Positions 1 to 12,398 of a stretch of DNA of 64,000 nucleotides are shown here, in pieces (within the stretch, counting starts at the first letter, position 1; the number at the start of each line of letters is the position of its first letter). The notes under the pieces were generated by a model. The model was given only the letters and a program-made list of their open reading frames with translations. It did not search any database and had not been told where the DNA came from. Both the position numbers and the translations under genes were made by a program. Source of the stretch: Acanthosoma haemorrhoidale (Eukaryota > Arthropoda > Insecta > Hemiptera > Acanthosomatidae); assembly GCA_930367205.1 (NCBI GenBank), contig OV884011.1, forward strand, positions 169,209,226 to 169,273,225, read 5' to 3'.

Positions 1-12
1 ATGATTTTTTCC

Positions 13-254
13 TTAATTTAACAGCTTTAGAACACTCCTCATTCCATCATAGACGAATACTCTTTTGTGGATCTGTTTAGTTTGAGTTATTGACTCTATT
101 GCAACTTGACATATGGCATGTTTTTTTATTAACCAGTGGGATGGTTTACTTGTAGGAATGGGCTTATAAATCCTTACAGCTACAGTATGAAGGGGTGTAT
201 TTATGTTGATGGTGCTAATTGGAGTGTCTTTCATGAGAATACAGACACCACCTC
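13..254 (-). CDS. possible terminal coding exon, unknown protein
   Basis: This minus-strand reading frame runs about 80 codons to a stop at position 13 and has protein-like composition, including a C-terminal stretch RVFVYDGMRSVLKLLN. An AG just before position 254 (read on the minus strand) would give a phase 1 exon start, but its pyrimidine tract is poor. A strong donor-like GGTAAGT lies upstream at about 873-867 and would leave phase 1, so the two could be joined across a 0.6 kb intron. No family is recognised. The gene would continue to the right, because transcription is leftward. Chance ORF or decayed gene are alternatives. Confidence 0.25.
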
Positions 255-669
255 AAGCAATTAATCCAATAAAATAATTTCTGTAAATATTAAATTGTCT
301 TAATGAAAATTTATCACTCTCTTTAAGTTTTAAGGAAACATAATTTCAGAATTCGTGTCCCGAATGACAACTAACAGTTCGTCTTCATAAGACCTTAAAC
401 CATTATATTCAACTACCAGAATTACCATCAAAATTAAAATTATAAAAGGTATACTGTAAAATTGAAAGCAAACACATTGAAAGATTTAAATAGGGAAATA
501 ATAGGATAATAGTAATAAGTAAATAACATAAAACAACAGACATTAACTGGAAACAGGAATTATAGTTAAGCCACACTCATGATATTAAAATAAGGTTGCA
601 ATGTGATCCAATGAAGAAGTCAAATAATAATTACTAGTTCAGAGGTTTATGACGAGTTTTGAATCTGGT

Positions 670-909
670 TCATGTTGTTTTATTATTTTGAGATTTTTTG
701 TTTTTATCCACATTTTGTGCTATGGTTGGGGATGATGAAGGGATTGAAGAATCTTTGATTAAAGAAGCAGCCACTTTGATGGAAGTAAGGAAACCTACTA
801 TCGCTAACTGTTCACAGAAGCAGTCATGAACATACATCAGTGCACCATCCTGTATTTTGAACATCGACTTACCATTAAAGCAGCCTATTTTGAGATGATA
901 AATTGTCAA
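670..909 (-). CDS. possible coding exon, unknown protein
   Basis: An open minus-strand frame of 79 codons whose first codon is TTG, so it is not a complete gene. It contains the protein-like segment FKIQDGALMYVHDCF followed by a serine/proline and lysine/asparagine-rich tail. A near-perfect splice donor (G then GTAAGT) sits inside the frame at about 873-867. Only the first dozen codons may therefore be exon, spliced to the frame at 13-254, or the frame may read through to its own stop. No family is recognised and no convincing acceptor is seen upstream. Confidence 0.2.
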   Translation of the reverse strand: MTIYHLKIGCFNGKSMFKIQDGALMYVHDCFCEQLAIVGFLTSIKVAASLIKDSSIPSSSPTIAQNVDKNKKSQNNKTT

Positions 910-2680
910 GATCTTTTTGAAATTTCACTTAAATTATTACTGACCCATTTAATGGAACATTTTTTTAAATTTCCGATGTTGGGATGACTTTTATTGTTTT
1001 ACTACAGAAAGAACTAACAAAACAAAAACTAATTGAAGAAGTTATAGAGGATTAATCCTAGTTATTATTGATGAGTAGAAAAATAAAAAAACCTACAGCA
1101 TAAACAAATAATAAAGCACATACAACTTGTAAATTGTAAATATATATACATAAACTAAAAATATGTATGTGAAATACATACATGTATTTAATAATACATG
1201 TACATATTAATGTATATTAAGAAAAGCGACTTTATTAATCTCTAATAGAAGGGAAGGTTATAAATATTTAAAAAAATATATAATTAATAAGTTATATTTA
1301 TATTACAGTACACATCTTATTTAATGTACTTTTTGGATCCCCCTACACTATCCCTCTGGGTAACCCGATAATTTAAAATTTCTTTTGATTATATTTACCA
1401 AGTTGATAAATAAAAATTTTTATGCAATACTTCATCTTGCATAAAAAATAAAATACAATTGCCAATGGGTATTGCAATATATATTATTAGTGGATAAAAT
1501 AGAAATTTAAAATTAAATTTAGGAATAATTTTTTATACAATTCAAGGAGAAAATATTCTTGTCTTATTCTATTCACATAAAATATAGAAAAATTCTTATT
1601 AGAAAATAACATGGGTATATTTTGCAAGAATAAGTAATCAGTACATCAATCTTCAATGTTTTTATTGAATTTTGGTACAAGGCTTCAATATCTCGTGACA
1701 TCGTTCTCATCACTTTTTTGGATAAATCTTCCGTGGTTCCATCTTTTATTTTAATGAAAAAAATTCATCTTTATTTCTTTCTAACCCCAATGCTTGAAAA
1801 AAAAAAAAATTGTCATCTGAATCTTCTTTATGCTATGTTCAGTCTCTTGTACATGAGGATATGTTTGCTCGTAAATACAGAAATATATTAGTTTTTTAAT
1901 AAAATAATTGTTTGTATACTTTCCATACTCTCATGAAGACATTTATCCAAAGCAGAACATAGAATGCCAAACTATTTAAAGCCATTCTGGTATATTAGTG
2001 AGTGTAGAGGGAGGCACACATCCAGAATGACACACAACTCTTTTATATAAGAAAAGAAATATGTTAATATATTACATTATTGTAATTATTATAATTGTTT
2101 TATTAGAAATAGGGATTATAAATTCACAGAAGAGAACAGGATTTTTTTCGGAAGTGGAGTCAGGAAATTTTCAGTCAAAATCGGGACAGTTTCAGGCACA
2201 AACGAATGGTTTGCCACCATAGCATAATAGGAGAGGCCATGGTTTTTCATATTTATTTTAGATGATTATGTAATAAGATTTTAATTAGAAATCAATGAGT
2301 TAAATAATTTTAAATTATATTATGATAAGCAATACAATTATTGACACCCTTAAGGCAGTATTCATACTAAGTATAATAAAAATAATTAAGCAAGTAGAAA
2401 TTCATTGTAGCTTTTCTTAATTTACTCTTCTTTAAACTGGATAAATGGTTTTGGACATAGATGGTCTATGGTCTGGGTGGTATTTTGTTATAAATTTAGA
2501 ATAAACAGTGCCAAAATGGTTATTAACATCCCATGGATGAATAATTACATCCTTTTTTCATTGTAGTTTATTTTATTTATACAGTCCACATTGAATTATT
2601 CAAATGAAATATTATGGCTAATCTATCTTACTCCCTTAAAGATATGTGTGATAGTGCTGTCCGAGATGTCATTAACAGTT
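910..2680. other. AT-rich intergenic stretch, no gene seen
   Basis: Only short, composition-driven open frames are present. There are runs of A and TA-rich blocks (for example near 1140-1210 and 1795-1810). Nothing resembling an exon with sensible splice sites, an RNA gene or a recognisable transposon protein was seen. Confidence 0.5.
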
Positions 2681-2682
2681 AG

Positions 2683-2688
2683 ATTTAT
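2683..2688 (-). terminator. candidate poly(A) signal of NDUFA9
   Basis: Read on the minus strand there is an AATAAA hexamer (plus-strand TTTATT) about 75 bases past the NDUFA9 stop codon, a normal spacing for a short 3' UTR. An A/T-rich run lies between stop and signal. Inferred from motif and distance only. Confidence 0.45.
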
Positions 2689-2760
2689 TCTAATTGAGGA
2701 ATGATTTTTATGTAAAAAAAAAAAAAGTGTATATATGTACATTATAGAAAGTCTGTTCAA

Positions 2761-3963
2761 TTATGAGTTATTGACAGGTTGAGGGGGAGAAATTGGTTCA
2801 AACTCTTTTAGCTCCATGTCTAGGCTGCTGTGTAATTTATAGCATCGCAGCTCCCAAGGCACTTGGTCTTCCATACGGGTCAGTTTCACTCCTAAATCTT
2901 CTAGTGTGAGTAGTTTCTCATCCACTGTGTCGGAATGGCATTCTCTTTCCACCTTTTCCCAATCTAAGAACCCTTTCGGCCAACCTAAAGTCAAGTGGGG
3001 TATCAATGAAATTCTCATTTTGAAAACAGGATCTTTTAGCAAATCATATCTCCAGTAGCCCCACTGATGATATTTATTCATTACTCTATGGAACCAATCT
3101 ACCAATTCTGAGAGGAGATACCTTGTCGGCCCTGTGGCAAGGAATGTTTTTCCTACTGCAGTGTTATTTGTACAAGCTTTAACAATCCCATTTGCTACAT
3201 CTCCAACAAAAACAGGTTGCTTTTCCGACTCTTCTCCTTTCTTATACAATGGCATCCATTTGCCCTGGTGGCGCCAAATGCTACAATAATACCTGAGGAA
3301 TCTGTCTTCTTGGCCGTAGATGTCTGCTGGCCGAAATATTATAGCATCTGGAAACTCTTCTTTGACTGCTTCTTCGCCAAAATATTTGCTCTTCAAAAAG
3401 TTAGACCCACCTTTAAGCAAGTATTCTTCCGGTTCTTCGGCAGCATTCAAAGCCGAAACGTGGATAAAAGTTGATACACCAGCCTCTTTAGCTACTTTGG
3501 CTATTTTACGTGCTCCACTGACGTTTACGCAATCGAAGTTGAAGTTTTTTGTCTCCCAATCCCTTCCAACCAAGTTAATAACGACGTTTGAATACCTAAC
3601 AGCATCGCGCATAGACTCCTCATCGAGGAGGTGATATCGGTGAAAGAGAACTTGTCCTAAATCTCCGGAGATCTTCAAGTGACGCATGTCGTAAGCATCT
3701 CCGCGATACGGAAGAATCATTTGTGCTCCTGATTTTCCAAGCTGATTGCACACATATCTTCCAAGAAATCCGCTTGAACCGAACACTGTTGCCACTACGC
3801 CATTAAAACTGCACCTACCTCCAGTGCCTCTTTTCAAAGACGTTGGACGAGGATCTTTAATATAGGGGATCTCTTCATAAAGATTGCAGCACTTCCGTAC
3901 TGATCGCAACTTGAGATGACGAATATGGAGAAAATTTCTAACCCCAAATCGCAATCCAGCCAT
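2761..3963 (-). CDS. NDUFA9: NADH dehydrogenase 1 alpha subcomplex subunit 9, mitochondrial (complex I 39 kDa)
   Basis: An intact 400-residue open frame, the normal length for this accessory subunit of respiratory complex I, which sits at the peripheral/membrane arm junction of the mitochondrial inner-membrane complex on the matrix side. The first ~40 residues are rich in Arg/Lys/His and poor in acidic residues, as in a mitochondrial presequence. The Rossmann nucleotide-binding motif VFGSSGFLG lies at about residues 60-68 (GxxGxxG, atypical short-chain dehydrogenase fold). The family-typical segment NLVGRDWETKNFNF lies at about 130-143, and RPADIYGQEDRFL follows near 211-223. The ATG at 3963 is the first in frame and is followed directly by the presequence-like region. 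The gene has no introns here. It could be a functional retrocopy or a natively intronless gene; no disabling change is visible, so it looks functional. It is convergent with the plus-strand genes only at a distance and shares no operon-like arrangement. Confidence 0.95.
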   Translation of the reverse strand: MAGLRFGVRNFLHIRHLKLRSVRKCCNLYEEIPYIKDPRPTSLKRGTGGRCSFNGVVATVFGSSGFLGRYVCNQLGKSGAQMILPYRGDAYDMRHLKISGDLGQVLFHRYHLLDEESMRDAVRYSNVVINLVGRDWETKNFNFDCVNVSGARKIAKVAKEAGVSTFIHVSALNAAEEPEEYLLKGGSNFLKSKYFGEEAVKEEFPDAIIFRPADIYGQEDRFLRYYCSIWRHQGKWMPLYKKGEESEKQPVFVGDVANGIVKACTNNTAVGKTFLATGPTRYLLSELVDWFHRVMNKYHQWGYWRYDLLKDPVFKMRISLIPHLTLGWPKGFLDWEKVERECHSDTVDEKLLTLEDLGVKLTRMEDQVPWELRCYKLHSSLDMELKEFEPISPPQPVNNS

Positions 3964-6855
3964 TTTTTATAACCATCCATTCAAGTAATAGCAAAACAGA
4001 TGTTGAGCAAGGTTATGACTTATAAGAGATTACTGACTTTCAAACCTTAACCATTTATTGCGATTCCTATTGATCAGCTTCACTGATTTAATTTACCATT
4101 TAAGGGCAACAAAATGATATGTGCAAAAAAGAAAATTCCAATTCAAGTCTGCAGGAAATAAATCATGTTCTCTAAGTTTTGTAATTGTACTCCAACTATC
4201 CTTGAGGATAAATTTACTAACATAGCTTAATTTAGTGACAAAGAGATTTATTAAAATTTTACTACAGACTAAAATATGAAAATTGTACCTTTTCTAGTTC
4301 TTTGAATTTTTATTTTATTTGAAGGTTCATAGATTAGTAACGACAGACAGCGCTTATTGCTGTAATTGGAGCACTCGGGGGTGAAGGTTATGTCATGTAA
4401 CTCCCACCCCTGTTTTCTTTAAGATACTGGTTGTAATTACTACATTTTTGGGTCTTATACATTTTATACTTCCTGCTAATGAGACGCGAGAGTGTATGCG
4501 GTAAATAAATAAGTTAGTTTGATACGGACTGTCTTGAAAAATATCGCGATAACCTATTTTAAATTCAAAAGTTTTGTTTTGTTTTTTCTAAAAATCATAA
4601 CTTTATAAATGTTTTGAGAAACAGCAATAGACATCAAACTGAAGAGGTGGGTCTGAAGATAAATGTGTTACGTGGTTAGCCCGGACAGATTTTGGCAACA
4701 ACACACCTTATGTTGTGCTGCCTGGCCAACAATTTACCTAGCTTTCCTTATAAATTAGTGCAGCTATTTATAGCCCATATTTACTTCATTACAAAAACTC
4801 AGTTGCGTACCTAGAGCTTTTGCCGACTGGGGCGGTCCACAATTGGCCACCCTTTTTTACTCAATGCAAATGTCGACGTCGAGTCAAGCCACCGGGGCAG
4901 CGCTTTTTTTTTTTTTTTATTGGATACTTATTGTAACTATTAATTCAATTCATTGTGACAGTATTATATTGTTTATTTTTATATAATTTAGACAAAAAAC
5001 TTAAAAAACTACCCTCAAAGGTACTTAAATACATAGGCGACTGCGCAGACTCATAATTATAACAATTAAGTGAGATAAATATAGAAAAGTGTCATGACTA
5101 AGCATGGAGTCCAGGCTTCCTAGTTTACGTCCCGTAGCTGAAGCAACAACCCACTCCGTAAAATGATGACCAGAAATTTTGTAATGAGCCGTACAATCTC
5201 TTAGGCAATAAATTAGAAAAATTACTCGTCACTGGATCGTTGAAGCAATCTGAAAGCACATTGTCTTGATGTCATGTTAACGCGTGTCACACGGCACCCC
5301 TTTGTTTTATGTGAACTATTTTATCACTGAGCGTCATCAGTGCAATTGGAAGCGAAGCATAACCCAGTCGCTTTCAGGTAGGTTCACAATTTCTCCTGCT
5401 GTCGTCTCGACCTGTAGAGCAGGCTAATATGTGACATCATACGGGATCACATCCATTGCTGAAAAGAACACCTTCCTGTAATAGGCTTTTCCCGCCTATC
5501 TCTTGAACAATACAGGAATCACTTTTATAAAAAAATTACAGTTTATAATGGTAGGTGTTCTTAGAAATGGTCACCATGCCGTCGTTTTACGCGAAAATAA
5601 CCGTATTTGACAGGGGTGCGAGTTTTCAAAAACAAGCAACAGTTTACCTTTAACTTAGGGGTACACGGAATATGCAGTACTGGGCACACCAGAGGATTTT
5701 AAAGAGGTCTCAAAACAGAAAAATGGTTGTTGCTTGTTTTGATGGCATTAGATATAAAATGAATTTAATAATTATTTCCAATAAAATTATTCTATGACAC
5801 TTTTTGTTGCTAGACTTGGGGTCGATTAAACAAAATGTATTCTTGTCATAATGCAATCCTGACAGATTATCCAATTGAAATTAACCGTTCGTATTTCCAC
5901 TCAAAAGACATTACTTACTTTCAAGAAGTCACTTTAAAAGCAAATGATAGATTTAAGGATTCTGTCTTAATTAATAATTATTACAATAGCTGTTATTACC
6001 ACTACCACTCAGTAACCGGCTTCTCATCTGCTTCTTCAGCAATTCCTTTGGCACCTTACCTTGTTGGGTACAGAGCAAGTAGAATCTTCTTGTACTCATC
6101 TCCGTCCTCTGGCAATGCTTTAGATCTCTTATATGTCATGTTCACTTTCCTCAGACACACCATTTGCATAATCCAGCCCCTGGTATCTTGGGTGTCTTCT
6201 AGGTCTCAAGGTCTTCAGTCCCAGCTTCCAATGCAATTTTCGGGATTCTTTTCACTGGCATTCTATGAACGTTATTGAATCATTTAAGCGGTACAGTGTT
6301 TATTATATCCTGGAGGGGTTCCTAATTTTCCTCAAACAACATTCTGGTGTTCATCATTTGCTCTATTGCCCTGGGTTATCCAAGTGCAAATAACAAGTTG
6401 GGAAAATGTAGTTGATAAACACTGTTTAATAGGCAAAACAGATGCTCATCACAATGCAGAGCACTAAATGAAAAGACAAGACAAAACACAATCAATGGTT
6501 TTTACCTTTGACAAATTCTACCGACCCCTCAGTGTCTTTTTATAAAAGACAGTTATGGTCTTTCAATCTGACAATTCATAATCTTACTAATTAACTTGTT
6601 TTCTTTGGGATGAAGCAATACCGGGTAGAGGATTGAATCAAATAGGCTCGTGTATTTACAAATTGCTACAGTATATCCTATTGAGTATTAGGGAGATTTT
6701 TTTTTATTTTGGCACATGCAGTGGACAAAATAAAAATTATAACGCAGGAGTTACGTTTTTATTTGCTATTCAGAAGTGTTCTGTGAAAATAATAAACCAC
6801 AAATTTCTGGTTAGTAGTCACACTTATATGGAGTGTTATAGTTACTATACCCTTA

Positions 6856-6887
<32 letters not shown>

Positions 6888-8266
6888 GGACAAACATGAA
6901 AACAAATCATTTTAATGACTGGATAAGGGCAGCTAATAAGGGGGTGCAAAAATAAAAATCCATTCTTAGATATGGATTTAGATTAAGTTAAATTTAGTTG
7001 AGTTATGGATTTAGAAGATGCAGCTAAAAAAGTGGGGCCTTTTATTTTTAAAAAAATCTGACAATAATGGAGAGATTTTTTTGGAGAGAAGTACAATAGC
7101 TTCAGTACAGATTTGAATCTCCGTATCAACTTTTTTAAAGATGAGTCTAAGCAATGAAGAAGAATTTCAAACTCTTTCTTTTCGTCAACGAGAAAAATGC
7201 AACAATCTCAATCATGAATTACGAGTAAAGATTATTTCAGAAATCCCAATCCCGATCAGTGCAGCTAAAAAAAAGGAAGGACCTCATGGGTTTGATTCTA
7301 TTGAAAGTCCGTTCCATGAATTCCATAAAAATTAGCCATTTGATTCTGAATTAAAAGAAGAAGATTCAGAAAACTGTTAAGTAAAATAATTGCAACAATA
7401 ACTTTTAATAATATTATAATAAGATTTATTTTCAATTGAAATATATTATACTTTAAATTGATAACCAGTCTTTTTGTACTATACTATCCACCCCTATACA
7501 CAAAATATGGTCCAAGGAGTTTTTATTCAGTAAAAGATAATTATTACTTTGGAGGATAAGTAAAAAAAAAAACAACAGACTTAAAAAAAAAAACATGTCC
7601 AAAATAAGGTAAGTCATGATCAAATCTGGTTGACTCATTATGTTAAGTTAAAAAATGTTATAAAATAATAAATTCTTTATACAATCAGTTTATAATATAA
7701 CACTAAAAAATCTGTGCCTGAAAATAATTTATAATGTCATTCCAGTATTTTGGAATTGTTACAAAACTTATAAGTGTTCTCCTGAAAAGTCAATGATTTT
7801 GACTTACCTGGTTTTTCATAACCGCCATTGATATATATATACTGAAAATTAAAAATTATATTTATTCTAGGTAGATCAATAAACGGATACGTTAACCAAG
7901 AAAACTGACTAAAACCTGTTGCTACCATATCATCACTGAAAATGTCGAATATGTCTAAAAACTGCATTTTTCAGGAGAGCAAAAAAGCTGATTTTTTCCT
8001 TATGATTTTATTCTATAATATGCTTTCTGTTTTATTCTTACTTCAGCATAAGATATTTAGCGACCAGGCGGGAATCACATAATGCTACATTTAGGAATAT
8101 TAAAAAAAAAAAATAGAATTTTTGACATACCACCTTTTGAACTTTGAGTGAGAATAAATATCAGCATGAACATGTAGTTTTTTTTTAATTGAGTCAATAT
8201 TTTTAGTTATATACATATATAAAATCATATTTTTTTTCACTTAGCCCTTGGACTTTTTTATTTTAG
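3964..8266. other. intergenic region with degraded repeat-like remnants
   Basis: Upstream of NDUFA9 the sequence is AT-rich with islands of more balanced composition (about 4330-4450, 4640-4740, 5040-5720 and 6000-6280). These read as broken protein-like fragments in more than one frame, for example minus-strand EDGDEYKKILLALYPTR near 6060-6110. They look like old transposon or processed-pseudogene debris; no family is recognised. A long A-rich run is at about 6859-6890. The missing first exon(s) of the plus-strand gene at 8267 may lie here, but none could be chosen with confidence. Confidence 0.4.
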
Positions 8267-8430
8267 TTGCCCAAGGATGAAGTAGAAAATCAGGAAAGAA
8301 AGCTCCAGGCACAGTATTTGCAGTGCAGTGGTATTGTTGATACAAATGACTTGTGCTTTGAAAGAATTACCTGTGAATTAGGAAAACCTAAAACCAATTC
8401 AACCGAACTTGAAAAGAATGTGCTCGATAT
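8267..8430 (+). CDS. internal exon of small cysteine-containing protein gene
   Basis: A plus-strand exon bounded by a good acceptor (ATTTTAG before 8267, phase 0) and a perfect donor (GTAAGT from 8431, phase 2). It encodes about 54 residues starting LPKDEVENQERKLQAQ. Cysteines are placed as C...LCFERITCELGK, a pattern seen in secreted arthropod proteins. It joins in frame to the exon at 12399, making an Ile codon across the junction. The upstream exon, where a signal peptide would be expected, was not found. Spacing of C and the ending of the next exon weakly recall the insect DM4/12 family, but this is only an impression. Confidence 0.65.
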
Positions 8431-9119
8431 GTAAGTTTTTATAAATTTTGGCTCATATATACTTTCATAAGACAATAATTTATAACAATTTTTTCATATG
8501 CCTTACTAATGTTTCCATCGTTTTCCATGGGGGTGTAACACTTGAAATATTCACTTACAAGAGGTGGTAATCTAAAAGACCCGTAGCAGCTACACTGAAA
8601 GGGCTTATGAATTCTCATTGAATGAAGGCAGGGTAGTTTAACAATTGAACGGCCTAAAGCATTAGATTTAGATCACTCGGACTGAAAATATGGTTCCAAT
8701 TTTGACCTGGAAAAACTAGATTGTATTTTATTATATTATATAGATAGATAAATTTGTTTATTTACTTATATACATGTCATCTTTTACATACATTATGTAT
8801 TTTTGACAATGAATAATGTTATTTAAACTGTTAATGCATTAATATTTGATTAAATAGTAATTACCTATCATGGATAATAAAAATAAACAAAATAAATCAT
8901 TTTGATATACTTAATACAGAACAATCCCAATAATTTGTAATGCCCAGAGCCCTCAAGTTCATTACGAATATTCGAGGGTAAAGAAAAAAACATTTTGAAT
9001 CAATGAAATTTATTTAAAAACATATATATGAATGCAAAATTAAAGATAAAATAAAATATTTATATTATTATAGGTTATTTTTAAACACAAAATATTAAAT
9101 TAGAGTTATTAAGTTGGAT

Positions 9120-9450
9120 GAAATGGAATCAGGCATAAAGTCGCCATGTGCTGTAAGTCTTAGTGCTACATGTGGCACTAGGTTCGTGACGTAGAAGGTT
9201 AGACAACAAGGAGGGAATTCCTGATGCAGCTAGGATGGCACCAGTAATCACAAATGTGAAGCCAAGAGTTAAGAGGGGGGAAACAGTTATAAAAGGAGGA
9301 GGTCGAACAAGATAACTCTCCTTATGTAGTCCGAAGGTGAGCCCTATCACCTAGTCCCTTTTACATTATATAGAGTTTTAACAATAAAAAGATACTTATG
9401 TCAGTTCACAAAAACTGCCTACAATTCCGTACAAAGAGCCATTTATAGCT
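9120..9450 (+). repeat. LINE-like 3' tail fragment, copy 1
   Basis: The segment ending with GTGAGCCCTATCACCTAGTC and a following motif TTTTAACAATAAAAAGATA matches, with divergence, 10110-10180 in the same intron (GTGAGCTATATCACTTAATC and TTTTAACAGTAAAAGGTAGA). It also resembles 54500-54550 (GTGAGCCCCATCACCTTATA). The shared tail suggests 5'-truncated copies of one non-LTR element. The GC-richer part, 9120-9310, may be the 3' end of its coding or UTR region. Confidence 0.45.
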
Positions 9451-9549
9451 CATTATATATTATGTTATTACATATATTTAATTTTTTAATCAATATAAAA
9501 TTAGGAGTTAAGGGGGGAAAAAAAATCAGTTGACATTACTTTGAACACA

Positions 9550-10240
9550 GGAAATACTGACTGCATAGTGTTCTCTTTTCAGAATGGAAAGAAGCTACTG
9601 TCTACTTCCTACACTACTAGGAACACTGTAGAATTCCCCCACTAACAGCCTCATATATTTGGCCATTAAACTGGACTGACACCTTCGTTTAAATTAAAAC
9701 ACATACGCACAAAGTCTTACTGGCTCACACATCTGCTGACATCCCCCAATCTATCTCAAGCTCATGATATACAAAAGCATACTCATGCCGTCTCTGCTGT
9801 ATGGTGCACCACTTTTTAGTCATCTGACAGAAGCGACTCCAACAATTTCAAAAAGGGATACTTATGAAAGTGATCTGACATACCTTATTCCAGCAGTGGT
9901 GGAATAGTGAACTCCACTAAGATTTTGAGCTGCCTTCTGTGAGTGAGTTCATTTGCTGTAGACATATCAAATTCATTGGCTCACTGCAATATCTGACCAA
10001 CCCCGTATTCAACACAATATCCCCACCTCAATTTCCCCCCCATGGCAGCAGGCAGTTGAGGTGGGAACACTTTAGGTTTTATGTTAGTCGTAAGATAGTT
10101 TTAGGTCCCTAAAAGTAGTCGGAAAGTGAGCTATATCACTTAATCCCCTACCATTGTATAGAATTTTAACAGTAAAAGGTAGATTTTTCATAAAAATTGC
10201 TTGAAATGCATAGCATGGAGTAAAAGGGGCCATCCATTAG
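9550..10240 (+). pseudogene. decayed jockey-type LINE reverse transcriptase, 3' end
   Basis: On the plus strand at 9770-9860 the frame reads YKSILMPSLLYGAPLFSH, which is the conserved C-terminal reverse transcriptase segment of jockey/CR1-like elements (usually R-P-x-L-x-Y-G-A-P-x-W). Flanking frames carry stops and shifts, so the element is dead. The LINE-like tail described at 9120-9450 follows at 10080-10240, giving the expected order of RT end then 3' UTR. It is truncated at its 5' end, as is usual for LINE copies. Confidence 0.6.
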
Positions 10241-10269
10241 CTAAATGTATATTTTTATAAATAAAATAC

Positions 10270-10420
10270 CATAAAGGCTAAGATAAAAAAAAAAAATTCA
10301 GCCTTTTATGTAGTCCGGACGAATGAGGAAGCTTTCATATTTCACTTTTGAAGAATGTCGAGGAGGTGGGTGGAAGAAGAGCGAGTAGCAGAACAACGAC
10401 ATGGATGAAAGAATGTCCTC
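10270..10420 (+). repeat. further tail-like fragment
   Basis: Contains TATGTAGTCCGGACGAATG after an A-run, similar to TATGTAGTCCGAAGGTGAG in the 9310 tail. Probably another short piece of the same repeat family; very short match. Confidence 0.25.
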
Positions 10421-12398
10421 TCAACTCGACATGTCTTAGTCCTCTCAATGAGCTACTACAGGAATATTTACGGTATAAACAGTATTGACTCCAATAAGTT
10501 CCAGTGTAGTTTAGATTATTAGGTTTTTTAATGTGTATTAAAGTAAAATTAGGTTAAATCCACGAGTCTTTAGTATGTCCAAATCCAACTTGATATTTTT
10601 ATAAGTATAAGTAATTAAAAGTAAATTCATAAATAAAATCAAATGTTTCCTAAAGTTTGTTTTATTATTAATTATAAAACCTGATATTAGTATTTGTTTG
10701 TAACAAAGATGTTATAAAGGTTTATCCACATGACACTATTTTTGAAGAATTAATATAATTCATGCAGCATAGCTGCTAACTTGTTCATTACATTAACTTT
10801 AGAGAGATTTAAGAGGGTCAGAGTAAGTTAAATTCAATTGTATTTACTTATCAAGGTTAAAATTTAATAATATAAATTTTATATCAGCATTATAAGGCAT
10901 GCATAAATAAGCAAATGCGGTTCTTAAAAGAAAACTCAAATAAAAAAAATCTGAAAAATTTAACCATTTGATAACAACTGTGACTTATTGTGAGTTAGAG
11001 TTACAAGCCATTTCATCAGCATCAAAAATATTTTTTGTAATTTCACTCAATTTTTCTTTTTCTTCTTTTCTACACAAACATTATTACACTTACTCCTGAT
11101 ATTAGGTAAAAAGTAAAGTTTTGTCTTTTTTTAAGGCATTCAAACTATCTATATGAAGCTTTAAAATCTTTTACACCCATTTTCTCCACATTAACTTAGG
11201 ACTATATTTCATTGTCACTCCCCTTGTTAGTATGATCAATTTTCAGCACTGAGTAAACAGCACATAACAGACAGTTTTCTAGTTCAGGATACCCACTGGT
11301 TTTTCACCATTTCATTTTCTTCCTTGAAGGTGTAGGAGTTATGAAATCCTTTTTCTTAAGACTTTTTTCAAAACCCCTAGCATATTGATTTTCTTTTCAC
11401 CACCGACAATGGCTTGTATAATTTGTATTGAGGAAGAATGGAAAGGCATCTGATTGAACATCCCATCCTAGAACTCATTTTGCACCTGGCAAAACCAGTG
11501 AAGACAAATCGATCAAAATCGGAAAACTATTGTCATGAGTCATATTGATCCCTAGAAGCAGAAAGAAAATAATAAGTCCACAGAAGCCTTCATGTCAGTG
11601 AAGTGGAAAACTCCCTCTGAATAAACAGGATTATTACCAGGAAATCACAAGAAGTTTATGTAGTGTTGAGATGAAAAATCTTAACAAATAAGCGAGGGAA
11701 GAATATTCTTCTAATTATTAGCTAAAATGGTATTCTGCAGCTGAAATCACTATGTCTGAAAACCAATCTAATTGCATTAATCTTTTTATAGCTATATCGT
11801 TGAGACTCCTATTTAATTATTGTTAAAAAGGAGTTCTTAGTTATTCTCATTATCGAAGAGGAAGAGATAACAATAAGCATGACCTAAATTTTAGTACTCT
11901 GGAGACATCATCATCTTAGTCCTCACCCTGTTAATTATAAAGTTATATATATATCTTAACTTTATATAGTTACGTATTATATATCAACTAAAATATATGC
12001 CAAATTGTTATTGACTTGTACAGCTACTATCATAGACCGAGCACTCAGCCAGATCAAAAGGTCAATAATGATTGCCTTGTACCTATATTAAAGCAGAGCC
12101 TTTCCCTTAGATCTCTGCAATAAGACCGAGAAGTAATAAAAATTTTTTTCTGCTTCTATAACATTGGCATGCTAAATCATACTCCCTGATTAAAACTATT
12201 TTTTTTTCTTGTAATCATCTTATTATTAGTAATATTTTACTGCAACATTTAATAATAAAATAGTTTCCCATAGAAATATCTGAAACAACTAGAATAATTC
12301 CAACCTTAAAATATTAACTGAATTTTTAAATAAAATCCATGTGACCAATCTATAGCAATTAGTATAAAATATATAAACTGTACATTTTTTCTTTTCAG

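Larger units (their letters stand above)
8431..12398 (+). other. intron of the small cysteine-containing protein gene, with LINE debris
   Basis: A 4.0 kb intron between the two phase-2-compatible exons. It carries fragments of a plus-strand non-LTR retrotransposon (9120-10420, listed separately). The remainder is AT-rich with no exon-like stretch seen. The segment 11380-11660 has more balanced composition but no long frame. Confidence 0.55.

Noticed and set aside
5835..6278. 147-codon plus-strand frame with ATG
   Set aside because: Its second half overlaps a region that reads as broken protein-like sequence on the opposite strand. Composition is low-complexity Ser/Tyr/Phe, no domain is recognised, and there are no splice or poly(A) cues.
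7141..7335. 64-codon plus-strand frame that might be the first exon of the gene at 8267
   Set aside because: It ends in a stop with no usable donor in phase 0, and has no signal peptide.
7944..8092. Plus-strand frame with a hydrophobic stretch, considered as signal-peptide exon for the gene at 8267
   Set aside because: No GT donor of reasonable quality lies in frame before its stop; a GC donor would be needed.
9129..9350. 73-codon minus-strand frame with a hydrophobic segment
   Set aside because: Lies antisense to LINE-like tail sequence; best explained as a shadow of the repeat.
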